Shown here one piece after another: positions 1-9,283 of a DNA stretch of 64,000 nucleotides. The position numbers and the translations under genes are program-made. Under the pieces are notes generated by a model, which did not search any database, was not told the DNA's origin, and saw only the letters and a list, made by a program, of their open reading frames with translations. The stretch spans positions 1 through 64,000 of the forward strand of contig JAEYZG010000045.1 of NCBI GenBank assembly GCA_023428135.1. Reading direction: 5' to 3'. Each line of letters starts with the position of its first letter. Positions within the stretch are counted from its first letter, which is position 1. This DNA comes from Bacteroidota bacterium (GTDB taxonomy: Bacteria; Bacteroidota; Bacteroidia; Cytophagales; Cytophagaceae).

Positions 1-449
1 GCGAAGAACTAAGCCAAGGTTACATCTCTTTCTCCATTGATCTGAAAGACGGACTGGAAGATCAAACTACCATATCCAACGGAGCGGCCATTTATTTTGA
101 CTACAATGAACCTGTTATCACCAACAGGGCCACGACTCTTATCAGTTCTGAAGAAGAAACAGAAACCTATAAAGAATCCATTCCAACAGGAACTCAAAAA
201 GCTTCTTCCAATCATTCCATCATTCTGTTCCCCAACCCTATCACAGAATCTTCTGTCATAAGAATTGCCCCTGCTTTGAACACTTTCAAAACAGCTGTCT
301 ATGATTCGAAAGGAATTAAACTTCTTGAAAAAGATGGATCCGGAGATGAAGTTTCAATTCACAGAAATGAGTTGAAGTCTGGGATTTATTTCTATCATAT
401 ATACACAGAGAACCAGGAAATTGGGAAGGGCAGTTTTCTGGTGAGATAG
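1..449 (+). CDS. C-terminal part of a T9SS-secreted protein (truncated by window edge)
   Basis: The reading frame is open from the first bases and stops with TAG at 447-449; the N-terminus lies outside the window. The early part reads like the conserved end of DUF11/DUF7619-type repeats in Bacteroidota surface proteins (a motif around IYFDYNEPVITN). The last ~80 residues look like a type A T9SS sorting domain: FPNP, then a short beta-rich region, then LKSGIYFYHI and a final basic LVR. The product is therefore probably carried across the outer membrane by T9SS, and its catalytic or binding part is not visible here. A hairpin at 492-526 follows it. Confidence 0.75.
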   Translation, partial: EELSQGYISFSIDLKDGLEDQTTISNGAAIYFDYNEPVITNRATTLISSEEETETYKESIPTGTQKASSNHSIILFPNPITESSVIRIAPALNTFKTAVYDSKGIKLLEKDGSGDEVSIHRNELKSGIYFYHIYTENQEIGKGSFLVR

Positions 450-491
450 ATTATTGAGAGGAAAGCGGAAGGCTTAAAGCTGAAAGTATAT

Positions 492-526
492 AGAAAACCC
501 TGACGACATAATCGTTGGGGTTTTCT
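492..526 (+). terminator. Rho-independent-type hairpin after the T9SS gene
   Basis: AGAAAACCC at 492-500 pairs with GGGTTTTCT at 518-526. A second short stem, ACGA with TCGT, lies inside the loop. There is no long T-run afterwards. The position just after a stop codon and before the rpsF promoter fits a terminator. Confidence 0.55.
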
Positions 527-602
527 GTTCCGACCATACAAAATACTATATTTCAAAAACTTACAATAAAAATAAACTCTATAAATAAAGCTCTTCCAAA
601 GA

Positions 603-636
603 TTTTTTTATTTTCCGGTAATTCTCAGTATATTTG
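603..636 (+). promoter_or_regulatory. Putative Bacteroidota-type promoter of rpsF operon
   Basis: TATATTTG at 629-636 matches the Bacteroidota -7 consensus TANNTTTG exactly. A T-rich stretch at 603-608 lies 20 bases upstream, where the TTTG-like -33 element is expected. The rpsF start codon is 37 bases downstream of the -7 box. Confidence 0.5.
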
Positions 637-672
637 CGGTCTTAAAAATTATCATTTTACATAAAAGTAATT

Positions 673-1041
673 ATGGAATTAAAAAACTACGAGACGGTAT
701 TCATTTTAACTCCCGTTTTGTCTGAAGCTCAGATGAAGGATACCGTAGAGAAATTTAAGCAGGTTCTGAAAGATCAGGGTGCTCAAATTATTAACGAGGA
801 GAACTGGGGTCTGAAAAAGCTAGCTTACCCTATTAACCACAAAACAACAGGTTTCTACACGCTTATCGAATTCAACGCGAAACCTACTACAATCAACACT
901 TTGGAGATTGAGTACAAACGTGATGAGAGAGTGATGAGATTCTTAACTGTATCTCTTGACAAACACGCTGTTGCTTACAACAACAAGAGAAGAAAAGGTG
1001 AATTTAAGAAATCAGCTGAAAAACAGGAGGAAAAAGCATAA
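673..1041 (+). CDS. rpsF: 30S ribosomal protein S6
   Basis: S6 binds 16S rRNA and pairs with S18 in the platform of the small subunit. The 122-residue product begins MELKNYETVFIL and carries the S6 landmarks WGLKKLAYPI near residue 45 and YKRDERVMRFL near residue 80. The C-terminal tail is lysine- and glutamate-rich, as in many Bacteroidota S6 proteins. Its stop codon overlaps the rpsR start codon by one base, so the two are translationally coupled in the standard rpsF-rpsR-rplI order. The promoter at 603-636 is the likely source of transcription. Confidence 0.98.
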   Translation: MELKNYETVFILTPVLSEAQMKDTVEKFKQVLKDQGAQIINEENWGLKKLAYPINHKTTGFYTLIEFNAKPTTINTLEIEYKRDERVMRFLTVSLDKHAVAYNNKRRKGEFKKSAEKQEEKA

Positions 1042-1292
1042 TGACACTAGTAAACGAACCCGTAAACAGAGTTGAGAATCGCAAAAAGTACTGCAGATTC
1101 AAAAAGCTAGGCATCAAATACATCGATTATAAAGATGCTAACTTCCTTCTTAAATTTGTAAACGAGCAAGGTAAAATTTTACCAAGAAGGTTAACTGGTA
1201 CTAGTCTTAAGTTTCAAAGAAAAGTTTCTCAGGCAGTTAAAAGAGCAAGACATCTTGCTTTACTACCTTACGTAACTGATTCACTAAAATAA
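1041..1292 (+). CDS. rpsR: 30S ribosomal protein S18
   Basis: S18 sits beside S6 in the 30S platform. The 83-residue product has the family core: KKYCRFKK, IDYKDANFLLKFV, GKILPRRLTGTS and the basic tail QRKVSQAVKRARHLALLPY. The ATG at 1041 overlaps the rpsF TAA by one base. rplI follows after 12 bases, giving a compact three-gene ribosomal operon. Confidence 0.98.
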   Translation: MTLVNEPVNRVENRKKYCRFKKLGIKYIDYKDANFLLKFVNEQGKILPRRLTGTSLKFQRKVSQAVKRARHLALLPYVTDSLK

Positions 1293-1304
1293 TCTCTTGG
1301 ATCC

Positions 1305-1748
1305 ATGGAAGTAATATTAAAAGAAGATATAAAAGGATTAGGTTACAAAAATGACCTTGTTAAGGTTAGACCTGGTCACGGCAGAAATTTCCTTATCCCA
1401 AAAGGACTTGCTGTAATTGCTAGCGAAAGCAACAAAAAAATGCTTCAGGAAAACCTGAAACAAGCTGCTCACAAAGCTGAGAAAATTAAAAAAGACGCTA
1501 TCGCGCTTTCTGAAAAAATCGGTGCTTTGGTTCTTACTATCCCTGCAAAAGTAGGTGAAAGCGGAAAAATCTTCGGAGCTGTTACAGTTCTTCAGGTTTC
1601 TGATGCTTTGAAAGACAAAGGTTTTGCTGTAGACAGAAAGAAAATCACTTTCAAATCTGAAGTTAAAGAAGTTGGAGAATATACTGCAATACTTGACCTT
1701 CATAAAGAAGTGAAACATGAAGTAAAATTCAAAGTTGTTGCTGGTTAA
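1305..1748 (+). CDS. rplI: 50S ribosomal protein L9
   Basis: L9 binds the L1-stalk side of 23S rRNA and helps maintain reading frame. The 147-residue length is usual. The N-terminal RNA-binding domain shows the family signature GHGRNFLIPKGLAV near residues 24-37, followed by a charged linking helix and a C-terminal domain ending in a beta-strand-rich segment (EVKHEVKFKVVAG). It is the last gene of the rpsF operon, and a strong terminator follows 20 bases later. Confidence 0.98.
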   Translation: MEVILKEDIKGLGYKNDLVKVRPGHGRNFLIPKGLAVIASESNKKMLQENLKQAAHKAEKIKKDAIALSEKIGALVLTIPAKVGESGKIFGAVTVLQVSDALKDKGFAVDRKKITFKSEVKEVGEYTAILDLHKEVKHEVKFKVVAG

Positions 1749-1768
1749 GCACTTACTTTAAATATTTT

Positions 1769-1800
1769 AAAATCCCGGGTAGTGCTATCCGGGATTTTTT
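1769..1800 (+). terminator. Strong intrinsic terminator of the rpsF-rpsR-rplI operon
   Basis: AAAATCCCGG at 1769-1778 pairs with CCGGGATTTT at 1789-1798, with a few extra pairs inside, and the 3' arm runs into six T residues. It lies 20 bases after the rplI stop. An in-frame TTG at 1782 falls inside this hairpin, which argues against using it as the start of the next gene. Confidence 0.9.
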
Positions 1801-1814
1801 ATTTTTATACAACT

Positions 1815-2789
1815 ATGAATCTAAGAACTGAATTAACGATAGAAAATAAGGGATTCTCACTCTCCTATCAGTCAAACATCCTTACAGCTGGCTCTTGCTT
1901 TGCTGAGGTGATTGGGAATAAACTAAAAACCGCCAAATTTTCTAGTCTTGCCAATCCCTTTGGGACTATTTTTAACCCCCTATCACTTTTCTCTTTACTC
2001 CAAAACTCTATTAACAATCAATACTTAAGTCAAGATTACTTTATTCAGCATGACGATATATGGTATAACTACGATTTTCATTCAGATCTCTCTGCTCCTA
2101 CTAAAAACGAACTCTGGGATAAAATAAGAGCCCGGATTAATGAGACCAATAACTTTCTTAAAAAAGCAGATTTACTCATTATTACTTTAGGTACTTCTTA
2201 TATATACAAACTATTGCCCGACAATAAAGCTGTAGCAAATTGTCATAAGAAACCTTCTTCCTATTTCAGTAAATACCTTCTGAAGTCTGAGGAAATCATA
2301 GGAGCATTTTCAGAGATCTATCCGCAACTCAAGAAATTCAATCCGGATCTAAAAATTCTTTTAACAGTAAGTCCGGTCAGACATATAAAAGATACCATTA
2401 CCTTAAATTCTGTCAGTAAGTCCATTTTAAGAGTAGCGGTGCATGAGCTTACGGAAAAATTCAAAGATGTATTTTATTTTCCTGCTTATGAATTGATGAT
2501 GGATGACCTGCGGGATTATCGATTTTACAAAGATGACCTGATTCACCCTACCTCAATGGCGGAAAATTATATCTGGGAAAAATTTACCGGATGCTACTTT
2601 TCCGGGGAAACTTTAACCATTTTACAGGAATGGAACCAGATCCATAAAGCATTAAATCACAAAGCATTTAATCCTTCTTCTGCTGCTCATCAAAAGTTTC
2701 TCAGAGATACGATCAATAAGCTGAAAAAATTTAAAAGTCAGTTTTCAGTAGAGGCTGAAATCAAGGCTTTGGAAAAAGAGCTTTTATGA
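1815..2789 (+). CDS. GSCFA family protein (SGNH-hydrolase-like)
   Basis: The 324-residue product has the family's eponymous motif GSCFA at residues 26-30 and later blocks typical of the family: LIITLGTSYIY, LLTVSPVRH and, near residue 241, DLIHPT. The last looks like the His-containing block of an SGNH/GDSL-type hydrolase, with the Ser of GSCFA as a possible nucleophile. That role is inferred; no substrate is known to me. ATG 1815 is preferred over the upstream TTG at 1782, which lies in the rplI terminator. It is followed closely by the DUF255 gene. Confidence 0.85.
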   Translation: MNLRTELTIENKGFSLSYQSNILTAGSCFAEVIGNKLKTAKFSSLANPFGTIFNPLSLFSLLQNSINNQYLSQDYFIQHDDIWYNYDFHSDLSAPTKNELWDKIRARINETNNFLKKADLLIITLGTSYIYKLLPDNKAVANCHKKPSSYFSKYLLKSEEIIGAFSEIYPQLKKFNPDLKILLTVSPVRHIKDTITLNSVSKSILRVAVHELTEKFKDVFYFPAYELMMDDLRDYRFYKDDLIHPTSMAENYIWEKFTGCYFSGETLTILQEWNQIHKALNHKAFNPSSAAHQKFLRDTINKLKKFKSQFSVEAEIKALEKELL

Positions 2790-2835
2790 CCCGTTTTCCT
2801 TTTTATTTTTGTTAATAAATAAAAGCCATACGGAT

Positions 2836-4881
2836 ATGCAGGGAAATACAACAACTAAAAAAGCCAATAAGCTGCTAAATGAAAGTAGTCCTTATTTGAA
2901 GCAACATGCATACAATCCTGTAGAATGGCAACCCTGGGGAAATGAAGCGCTGGAGCAGGCGAAAAAAGAAGATAAACCTATAATAGTCAGCATCGGATAT
3001 TCATCATGCCACTGGTGCCATGTGATGGAAAGAGAATCGTTTGAAGATGACGGTGTAGCTGAAATCATGAATGCCGGATTCGTCAATATCAAAGTTGACC
3101 GTGAAGAGAGACCGGATCTGGATCATATCTACATGGAAGCAATCCAGCAGATGAATCTGGGTGGAGGCTGGCCGCTAAACGTATTCCTTACTCCTGATGC
3201 CAAGCCTTTTTTCGGCGGTACTTATTTTCCTCGCGAACAATGGAAGCATGTTCTGAATGAAGTTATCAAAGCCTTTCAAAGCCAAAGAAAGGCGTTGGAA
3301 GATTCCGCAGAATCCTTTACCAATTCTTTAAATGCTTCTGAACTTCAAAAATATGGTCTGACAGAGAATCAAACTGATTTCACCATAGATGACCTGAATA
3401 CAGGTTACAAAGCCATGTCAGCTCAGTTCGACACTACCCTTGGGGGAATGGACAAAGAGCCTAAATTTCCGATGCCGACCTTATACTTCTTTTTGCTCAG
3501 ATACTATCATCTTACCAAGGATGATCTTGCTTTGAGACAACTGGTATTAACATTAGACGAAATGGCCAAAGGCGGTATCTATGACCAAATAGGCGGCGGC
3601 TTTGCAAGGTATTCCACAGATGCCGAGTGGTTTGCTCCTCATTTTGAAAAAATGCTGTATGATAATGGATTGCTCATGGCTCTTTTCTCTGAAGCATATA
3701 CCTTAACAAAGAATCCCAATTATAAAGCAGTAGTAAAAGAAACCTTCGAATGGCTTAAGAGAGAAATGACTTCTCCTGAAGGTGGGTTCTACTCAGCATT
3801 AGACGCCGACAGTGAAGGAGAAGAAGGAAAGTTTTATACATGGACTCTGGAGGAAGTTAAAAAACTAATACCTGATGATATTCTTTTATTCAAATCCTAC
3901 TATAACATCAGTGAAAACGGTAATTGGGAGCATGGTCAAAATATACTATTCAGGGCAGCAACAGATGAGATGATTGCCAAATACTCTGAAAATCCGCTGG
4001 ATGAGTTGAAATCGACAATTGCAAACTGGAAAAAGATCCTGCTTCAAGCCAGAAGCAAAAGACCTTCGCCAGGCCTTGATGACAAGATCCTTGCAGGCTG
4101 GAATGGTATCATGTTAAAAGGCTTAACAGAAGCTTACAGAACTTTTGATGAAGCGGAATATCTTGAACTCGCTCTTGCAAACGCTTCTTTCATAAAAAAT
4201 AAACTGATCAATAACAAAGTTCTTTTCAGAAACTACAAAGAAGGAAAAGTCAGTCAGGAAGGCTTTCTGGAAGATTATGCCTGGGTGATAGATGCATTTA
4301 TCTCTCTTTATCAGGCTACATTTGATGAACAATGGCTCACTCTATCAAAGGAATTGACAGAGCATGTGGTAATGCATTTTTATGATGAAAAAGAAAATCT
4401 TTTCTATTTCACCTCCGATAATGCTGAGAAATTAATTGCCAGGAAAAAAGAAATTTTTGATAATGTAATTCCTGCATCCAATTCAGTAATGGCCCAAAAC
4501 CTGCATAAGCTTGGTATCCTACTAGAGAGATCTGATTTGGGCAACCTTGCAAAAAGCATGGCTGCTAATATGAAAAAACTTATAACTACAGATCCTTCAT
4601 GGGTTTCCAACTGGGCAAGTCTTGTGACTTCCCTGATAGAACCCACTGCCGAGATTGCTATCTCAGGAAGTGATTATCTAAACTTAAGAAAAGAATTTGA
4701 CAAGACATTTTATCCTAATAAAATCCTTGCCGGAACAGCCTCAAGAAGTGAGTTCCCACTATTGATTGATCGTCCGGCTACGGGAGATCAGACAAGGATA
4801 TTTGTATGCTACAATAATACCTGCCAATGGCCAGTCACCAGCGTTGACGAAGCCTGGAAGCAGATACATAAAACTATTTAA
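2836..4881 (+). CDS. DUF255 / YyaL-type protein: thioredoxin-like domain plus alpha/alpha barrel
   Basis: The 681-residue product matches the DUF255 (SPATA20/YyaL) family. A thioredoxin-like N-terminal domain carries the CHWCH motif near residues 57-61, followed by an (alpha/alpha)-barrel resembling glycosidases and epimerases. Other family blocks include SPYLKQHAYNPVEW near the N-terminus, GGWPLNVFLTPD, GGTYFP, HFEKMLYDN and LDDKILAGWNG. The biochemical role is not established. ATG 2836 is chosen because the longer frame would need a TTG at 2809 and adds residues upstream of the conserved start. priA starts 7 bases after its stop. Confidence 0.9.
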   Translation: MQGNTTTKKANKLLNESSPYLKQHAYNPVEWQPWGNEALEQAKKEDKPIIVSIGYSSCHWCHVMERESFEDDGVAEIMNAGFVNIKVDREERPDLDHIYMEAIQQMNLGGGWPLNVFLTPDAKPFFGGTYFPREQWKHVLNEVIKAFQSQRKALEDSAESFTNSLNASELQKYGLTENQTDFTIDDLNTGYKAMSAQFDTTLGGMDKEPKFPMPTLYFFLLRYYHLTKDDLALRQLVLTLDEMAKGGIYDQIGGGFARYSTDAEWFAPHFEKMLYDNGLLMALFSEAYTLTKNPNYKAVVKETFEWLKREMTSPEGGFYSALDADSEGEEGKFYTWTLEEVKKLIPDDILLFKSYYNISENGNWEHGQNILFRAATDEMIAKYSENPLDELKSTIANWKKILLQARSKRPSPGLDDKILAGWNGIMLKGLTEAYRTFDEAEYLELALANASFIKNKLINNKVLFRNYKEGKVSQEGFLEDYAWVIDAFISLYQATFDEQWLTLSKELTEHVVMHFYDEKENLFYFTSDNAEKLIARKKEIFDNVIPASNSVMAQNLHKLGILLERSDLGNLAKSMAANMKKLITTDPSWVSNWASLVTSLIEPTAEIAISGSDYLNLRKEFDKTFYPNKILAGTASRSEFPLLIDRPATGDQTRIFVCYNNTCQWPVTSVDEAWKQIHKTI

Positions 4882-4888
4882 TTAATAA

Positions 4889-7390
4889 GTGGAGTTTAAT
4901 AAGGAAAATACAAAAGACCGGCTCTTTGCAGATATTCTGCTTCCTCTGCCTTTACCAAGGCCTTTCACTTATCATATCCCTGATACGGAAAGGGAAAAAG
5001 TAAACATTGGTTCAAGAGTGATTGTCCAATTCGGAAAGAAAAGGATCTTAACAGGAATAATAGTTAAAGTACATTCTATTGAACCAGATGTATATGAAGC
5101 CAAAGACATTATAGAGATTCTTGATGATACCCCTTCAGTGAATGCCTTTCAGCTTAAGCTTTTTGAGTGGATGGCTGAATATTATATGTGTCATCCGGGA
5201 GAAGTATTGAATGCTGCATTACCTTCAGGACTAAAAGTCAGCAGTGAATCAAAAATTCAACTGAACCCTAACTTTGAAGACCTTGAAGAAAAAATTCCTT
5301 TTGCTGACAAGGAGCTTCTGATCATTGAAATGCTTGAGAAAAAAGAAGCATTGACATTTGATGAAGTGAGTCTTATCGTTGGTAAAAAAAGCGGTTCCTC
5401 TTTAATCAAGTCATTGATTAAGAAAAATCGAATCATCGTTTTTGAAGAGGTAAAAGAAAAATTTACTCCAAAGATTATAAAGAAAGTAAGACTCTGTCCT
5501 CCCTATAATCAAAAGGAAAACATGCAGGAGCTCTTCACCAAACTGGAGAAAAAACCTAAGCAAACAGATCTTCTTTTAAAGTATATAAAACTCACCGGAT
5601 TTCTTGAAAACCCTGACAAGAATTCAAATGGCATTAACAAAAGCCAACTGATAGAAGAAAGCTCTCTATCTCCTTTTACATCTCTTGTGAAGGCAGGAAT
5701 CTTTGAAGAATATGAAGTAGTTGTTTCAAGATTCGAAGAAGATAGTGAAGAAAGTACTTTCACAGAAGTACGCTTATCTGAAACTCAGCAGAACGCTAAA
5801 GATTCCATTCTCGAACAATTCGGAGAAAAAGAAGCTGTACTACTGCATGGTATTACCGGAAGCGGAAAAACAGAGATATACATAGAGCTCATCAAAAATG
5901 TATTAAGTGGAGGAAGTCAGGTTTTATACCTTTTACCTGAAATAGCCCTTACTACACAAATCGTACAGCGTTTACGCAAGATTTTCGGAGACAAGATGGG
6001 TATTTATCACTCCAAATTTTCGGATAACGAACGAGTAGAAACCTGGAGAGGCATTATCTCCGGAAGGTTCTCCTTCGTTGTAGGAGTAAGAAGCAGCATC
6101 TTCCTTCCTTTTGATAATCTTGGTTTGATCATTATAGATGAGGAACATGAAACGTCGTACAAACAGCATGATCCCGCTCCAAGATATCATGCAAGAGATA
6201 CAGCTCTGATGCTGGCAAGAATGCATCATTCCAAAACTCTATTGGGCTCTGCTACACCTTCTGTTGAATCCTATTTTCAGGCAATGAATAAAAAATGGGG
6301 ATTGGTGGAAATAACACAACGTTTTGGGAATGCGAAACTTCCTCAGTTGATTGCTGTAGATGTGAGGAAAGAAAAGAGAGACCGAAAACTTCATGGTGAC
6401 TTTACCAGCCTGTTGACTCAACAAATTGAAAAAAGTCTTCATGAAAGAAATCAGGTTATCCTGTTCCAGAACCGCAGAGGTTATGCCCCTTATATTTCCT
6501 GTGAAGATTGCGGACATATTCCTAAATGCGATAATTGCGCTGTAAGTCTCACCTATCACCTCTATCACAAAGAGCTGAGATGCCATTATTGCGGAAGTCA
6601 TGAAAGCATTCCTACACGCTGTGAAGCCTGCGGATCCAATAAAATAAAGACCGTCGGACTGGGTACTGAAAAAATAGAAGATGACATCAAATTGCTGTTT
6701 CCGGAGGCTACTACCCAGAGAATGGACCTGGATGCTACCCGTAAAAAGAACAGCTACCAAAAGATCATTGAAGACTTCCAGAACAATAAGATTGACATTC
6801 TGGTTGGAACCCAAATGGTAACCAAAGGGCTAGACTTTGACAGAGTAAATCTTGTCGGCATATTGGATGCGGATTCACTCATACACTTCCCTGATTTCAG
6901 AGCACATGAGAAAGCTTTTCAAACCTTTACACAAGTAAGCGGACGAGCGGGAAGAAGAGAGAAAGCGGGTACAGTCATTCTCCAAACCTCTTCTATTAAC
7001 CATCCTGTGATAGGTAAATTGCTTCAGCAGGATTATTCAGGATTCTTCAATACAGAGATTTCAGAAAGGGAAAAATTTCATTACCCTCCCTTCTACAGAC
7101 TCATAAGCATTACTTTCAAAGATCCCGATGCCACAATTGCTTCCAAAGGCGCTGACAGGCTTTTTGGGAAACTGAAGTATTTTATTCCGAAAGAACAAAT
7201 CCTTGGTCCTGAACCGCCTTTAATCAACAAAATAAGGAATTACTACCTGGAAGAAATAATCTTGAAATTTGAGAGAAATAAGGCAAACCTTCCTGCAATA
7301 AAATTTAAAATCAAGGAAGCCATTGATAAAGTTCTTGCAGAAACTGCATTTAAAAACTCGATTATTGTCTGCGACGTAGACCCTGTTTAA
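4889..7390 (+). CDS. priA: Primosomal protein N' (replication restart helicase PriA)
   Basis: PriA recognises stalled forks and D-loops and reloads DnaB. The 833-residue product has an N-terminal 3'-DNA-binding domain (LPLPLPRPFTYHIP), Walker A GITGSGKTEIY near residue 320, a DEEH Walker B box near 416, and helicase motif LLGSATPS. The zinc-binding Cys clusters (CEDC, CDNC, CHYC, CEAC) lie near 535-585. QVSGRAGR and the C-terminal domain follow. The start is GTG 4889, with no better ATG nearby. Spacing to the upstream gene suggests co-transcription. Confidence 0.97.
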   Translation: MEFNKENTKDRLFADILLPLPLPRPFTYHIPDTEREKVNIGSRVIVQFGKKRILTGIIVKVHSIEPDVYEAKDIIEILDDTPSVNAFQLKLFEWMAEYYMCHPGEVLNAALPSGLKVSSESKIQLNPNFEDLEEKIPFADKELLIIEMLEKKEALTFDEVSLIVGKKSGSSLIKSLIKKNRIIVFEEVKEKFTPKIIKKVRLCPPYNQKENMQELFTKLEKKPKQTDLLLKYIKLTGFLENPDKNSNGINKSQLIEESSLSPFTSLVKAGIFEEYEVVVSRFEEDSEESTFTEVRLSETQQNAKDSILEQFGEKEAVLLHGITGSGKTEIYIELIKNVLSGGSQVLYLLPEIALTTQIVQRLRKIFGDKMGIYHSKFSDNERVETWRGIISGRFSFVVGVRSSIFLPFDNLGLIIIDEEHETSYKQHDPAPRYHARDTALMLARMHHSKTLLGSATPSVESYFQAMNKKWGLVEITQRFGNAKLPQLIAVDVRKEKRDRKLHGDFTSLLTQQIEKSLHERNQVILFQNRRGYAPYISCEDCGHIPKCDNCAVSLTYHLYHKELRCHYCGSHESIPTRCEACGSNKIKTVGLGTEKIEDDIKLLFPEATTQRMDLDATRKKNSYQKIIEDFQNNKIDILVGTQMVTKGLDFDRVNLVGILDADSLIHFPDFRAHEKAFQTFTQVSGRAGRREKAGTVILQTSSINHPVIGKLLQQDYSGFFNTEISEREKFHYPPFYRLISITFKDPDATIASKGADRLFGKLKYFIPKEQILGPEPPLINKIRNYYLEEIILKFERNKANLPAIKFKIKEAIDKVLAETAFKNSIIVCDVDPV

Positions 7391-7432
7391 GATTTATTCA
7401 TTATTTTCGAACTTAGAAAAGAGTATTAAAAT

Positions 7433-8077
7433 ATGAAGCTTGCATTAAATATTTCCTTGTGCTGTCTGCTGATGATAGGTCTGGTTTCCTGCTACCAGGA
7501 AGCTCAGGATGATACAAAAGAAGTTGTTAAAGACACTGTAGTGATAACACCTAAAGACACTGTAGTGATAGAAGAACCGAAGCAGGAAGAGGTAGAACAG
7601 GAAAAAGTGGTTGATCTCGGTTTAACAAAAGATGACAAGAAGAAATTAATGGTAATCAAAGATTTACCGCTTGGAACTCCTTTCAAACAAATCAAAGAAT
7701 TATTTCCAGCAGTAAAGGATCCCCGTCCTGAAGGCGGAAGCGCAGAACTTGCAAAACAAGGTTATACCGAAGCATCAGTAAAGCTCGATCTTATGGGCAA
7801 AAAAGCTGATCTTGAATTTAATATGAAAAACGACACTTTGTACAGCTACTATTTTACGATCTCTGAAGCTGACTACGAAAAAGCTTCTGATATCTACCTG
7901 GGAATTCAGCAGTTTTATAACAAAGAGTATGGTCCTTGTAAAGAGGAAAAAGTAGAAGAATACAATCATTATTCAAAATCCTGTATGTGGAATCCAGGTC
8001 AATTCAGTGTTGTGATGACAAAAGATATTAACCGAGGAAATATAAGCTGGGGATTTCAGAGACCGGTGGAGTTTTAA
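7433..8077 (+). CDS. Putative lipoprotein of unknown function
   Basis: The 214-residue product starts with a short basic and hydrophobic signal ending LVSC, so Cys20 is the likely lipidated residue. A Val/Thr/Pro/Glu-rich linker follows and contains a duplicated octapeptide (KDTVVITP then KDTVVIEE). A globular domain with DLPLGTPFKQIKELFP and FSVVMTKDINRGNISWGFQ comes next; the phrase LGTPFKQIKELFP loosely resembles modules that measure ligand or substrate in periplasmic proteins, but I do not recognise the family. It is a single gene with a hairpin terminator 40 bases downstream. Confidence 0.75.
   Translation: MKLALNISLCCLLMIGLVSCYQEAQDDTKEVVKDTVVITPKDTVVIEEPKQEEVEQEKVVDLGLTKDDKKKLMVIKDLPLGTPFKQIKELFPAVKDPRPEGGSAELAKQGYTEASVKLDLMGKKADLEFNMKNDTLYSYYFTISEADYEKASDIYLGIQQFYNKEYGPCKEEKVEEYNHYSKSCMWNPGQFSVVMTKDINRGNISWGFQRPVEF
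7528..7570 (+). repeat. 24-bp-period tandem repeat inside lipoprotein linker
   Basis: TAAAGACACTGTAGTGATA at 7528-7546 recurs identically at 7552-7570, a period of 24 bases (8 codons). It encodes the repeated KDTVVI segments of the linker after the lipobox and is in frame, so copy-number changes would only lengthen the tether. Confidence 0.85.
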
Positions 8078-8116
8078 TGTAGAAGGTTTATCAAACATCC
8101 ATCAGGGGCAAAATAT

Positions 8117-8149
8117 AAAAGGCACAAATATTTACTACTTGTGCCTTTT
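8117..8149. terminator. Bidirectional intrinsic terminator between convergent genes
   Basis: AAAAGGCACAA at 8117-8127 pairs perfectly with TTGTGCCTTTT at 8139-8149. A/T tracts flank both sides, so it can terminate both the lipoprotein gene (+) and the gene at 8180-9019 (-). Confidence 0.85.
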
Positions 8150-8179
8150 ATAATAATATTTAAAAACGGCCTTCTACTT

Positions 8180-9019
8180 CTATTTTTTCAGATTTTTTTT
8201 CAACAACCTGTTTAACTGATCAATATTAACATGATAATAATTCCCATACCCTTTTAATCTATGAATAAATAAGAATTTCTTTTCGATAGGATCAAACACG
8301 TAATAAAAAGCAGTTTCTTCTTTAGGAATCCCACTAACAGCAGTCATGTAATACACCCCTTTGTTATTTAATATTTCATCTTTCGTTAAGTTATTAAAAT
8401 TCACAAGCCTAAAATCAGAATCATATATTTTCTTTATATCTGCCTCAGTCTTCTTATGCAAATATCTGTCATCAATCATTAATGTTTTGTCAATAATAGA
8501 AGGATCAGGATTCAACAGTTCTTCTACCTGTCTTCCATCAATTCCAACAAACTTCTGTAGCATAGTTAAAGTCAGCTCAGCAGAAAAGTCTTTATCTCTC
8601 ATAAACAAGATGGGACATAATGCAATTGTAGTTTTTGTTTTAAGCAGAGATTGTTCTCCCTTTTTATTAATTTCATTACTTAAAAAAAGATACACATTGG
8701 AAAGTCCAACAGCAGATTTTTCAGCAAATGTCAGAAAATAATAATTGGAGTTACCCTTGTATTCATCAATATTGTTTTGAACTTCTTTTTGGGAAACTAC
8801 TTTGAATGGAGTCAACTTCCAAGTGGCCGTTAATGCATTCTTTAACACCTCTGCATTAAACCCCTTGGCAAGATCTTCATTAACAATAGCAATTAATGTT
8901 TTCCCTTTTGGGTCAAGTATATCCCTGCGCCCTTCTAACATCCCAAACTGGGAAAATGACTGTGTAACATTGAACATCAGAAACATTAAAAAAGACAGTC
9001 TGATTATTTTGTAATTCAT
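8180..9019 (-). CDS. Exported protein of unknown function
   Basis: The 279-residue product has a signal peptide (hydrophobic SFLMFLMFNVTQSFSQ, likely cleavage after Ser-Phe-Ser). The mature part has mixed alpha/beta character, with segments such as TLIAIVNEDLAKGFNAEVLK, TATWKLTPFKVVS and YYFLTFAEKSAVG. That pattern recalls periplasmic proteins in which a small-domain fold compares expected and observed values, but no family is recognised. ATG 9019 is the only sensible start. It is transcribed alone, convergent with the lipoprotein gene, sharing the terminator at 8117-8149. Confidence 0.7.
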   Translation of the reverse strand: MNYKIIRLSFLMFLMFNVTQSFSQFGMLEGRRDILDPKGKTLIAIVNEDLAKGFNAEVLKNALTATWKLTPFKVVSQKEVQNNIDEYKGNSNYYFLTFAEKSAVGLSNVYLFLSNEINKKGEQSLLKTKTTIALCPILFMRDKDFSAELTLTMLQKFVGIDGRQVEELLNPDPSIIDKTLMIDDRYLHKKTEADIKKIYDSDFRLVNFNNLTKDEILNNKGVYYMTAVSGIPKEETAFYYVFDPIEKKFLFIHRLKGYGNYYHVNIDQLNRLLKKNLKK

Positions 9020-9283
9020 ATAGATATTAAATTATTTTTCTATCAAAAAAATATATAAAATTTTATTTTACAGCTCCTAACCACAAGAACACAAGTGACT
9101 GAACCATTTAACAGTGGGTATTTCTTTCCAATAAAACTTATTACGAAGTTAAGTAAAAAAAAAGTTCTCTATACAACCAATTAACAAAATCCTTTCATGT
9201 ACTTTTTCGACTGAAATTCAACTTTAACTTTTACTATTTAGCCTTATTTTTAATCACTTTTACATTTATAATCACTGTTAACA

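Noticed and set aside
1782..1814. Longer N-terminus for the GSCFA gene from TTG 1782
   Set aside because: That start lies inside the rplI terminator hairpin and adds no conserved sequence; the ATG at 1815 fits better.
6239..6814. Open frame of 191 codons on the minus strand within priA
   Set aside because: It lies wholly inside the conserved priA helicase region, has no recognisable domain and is explained as an antisense shadow.
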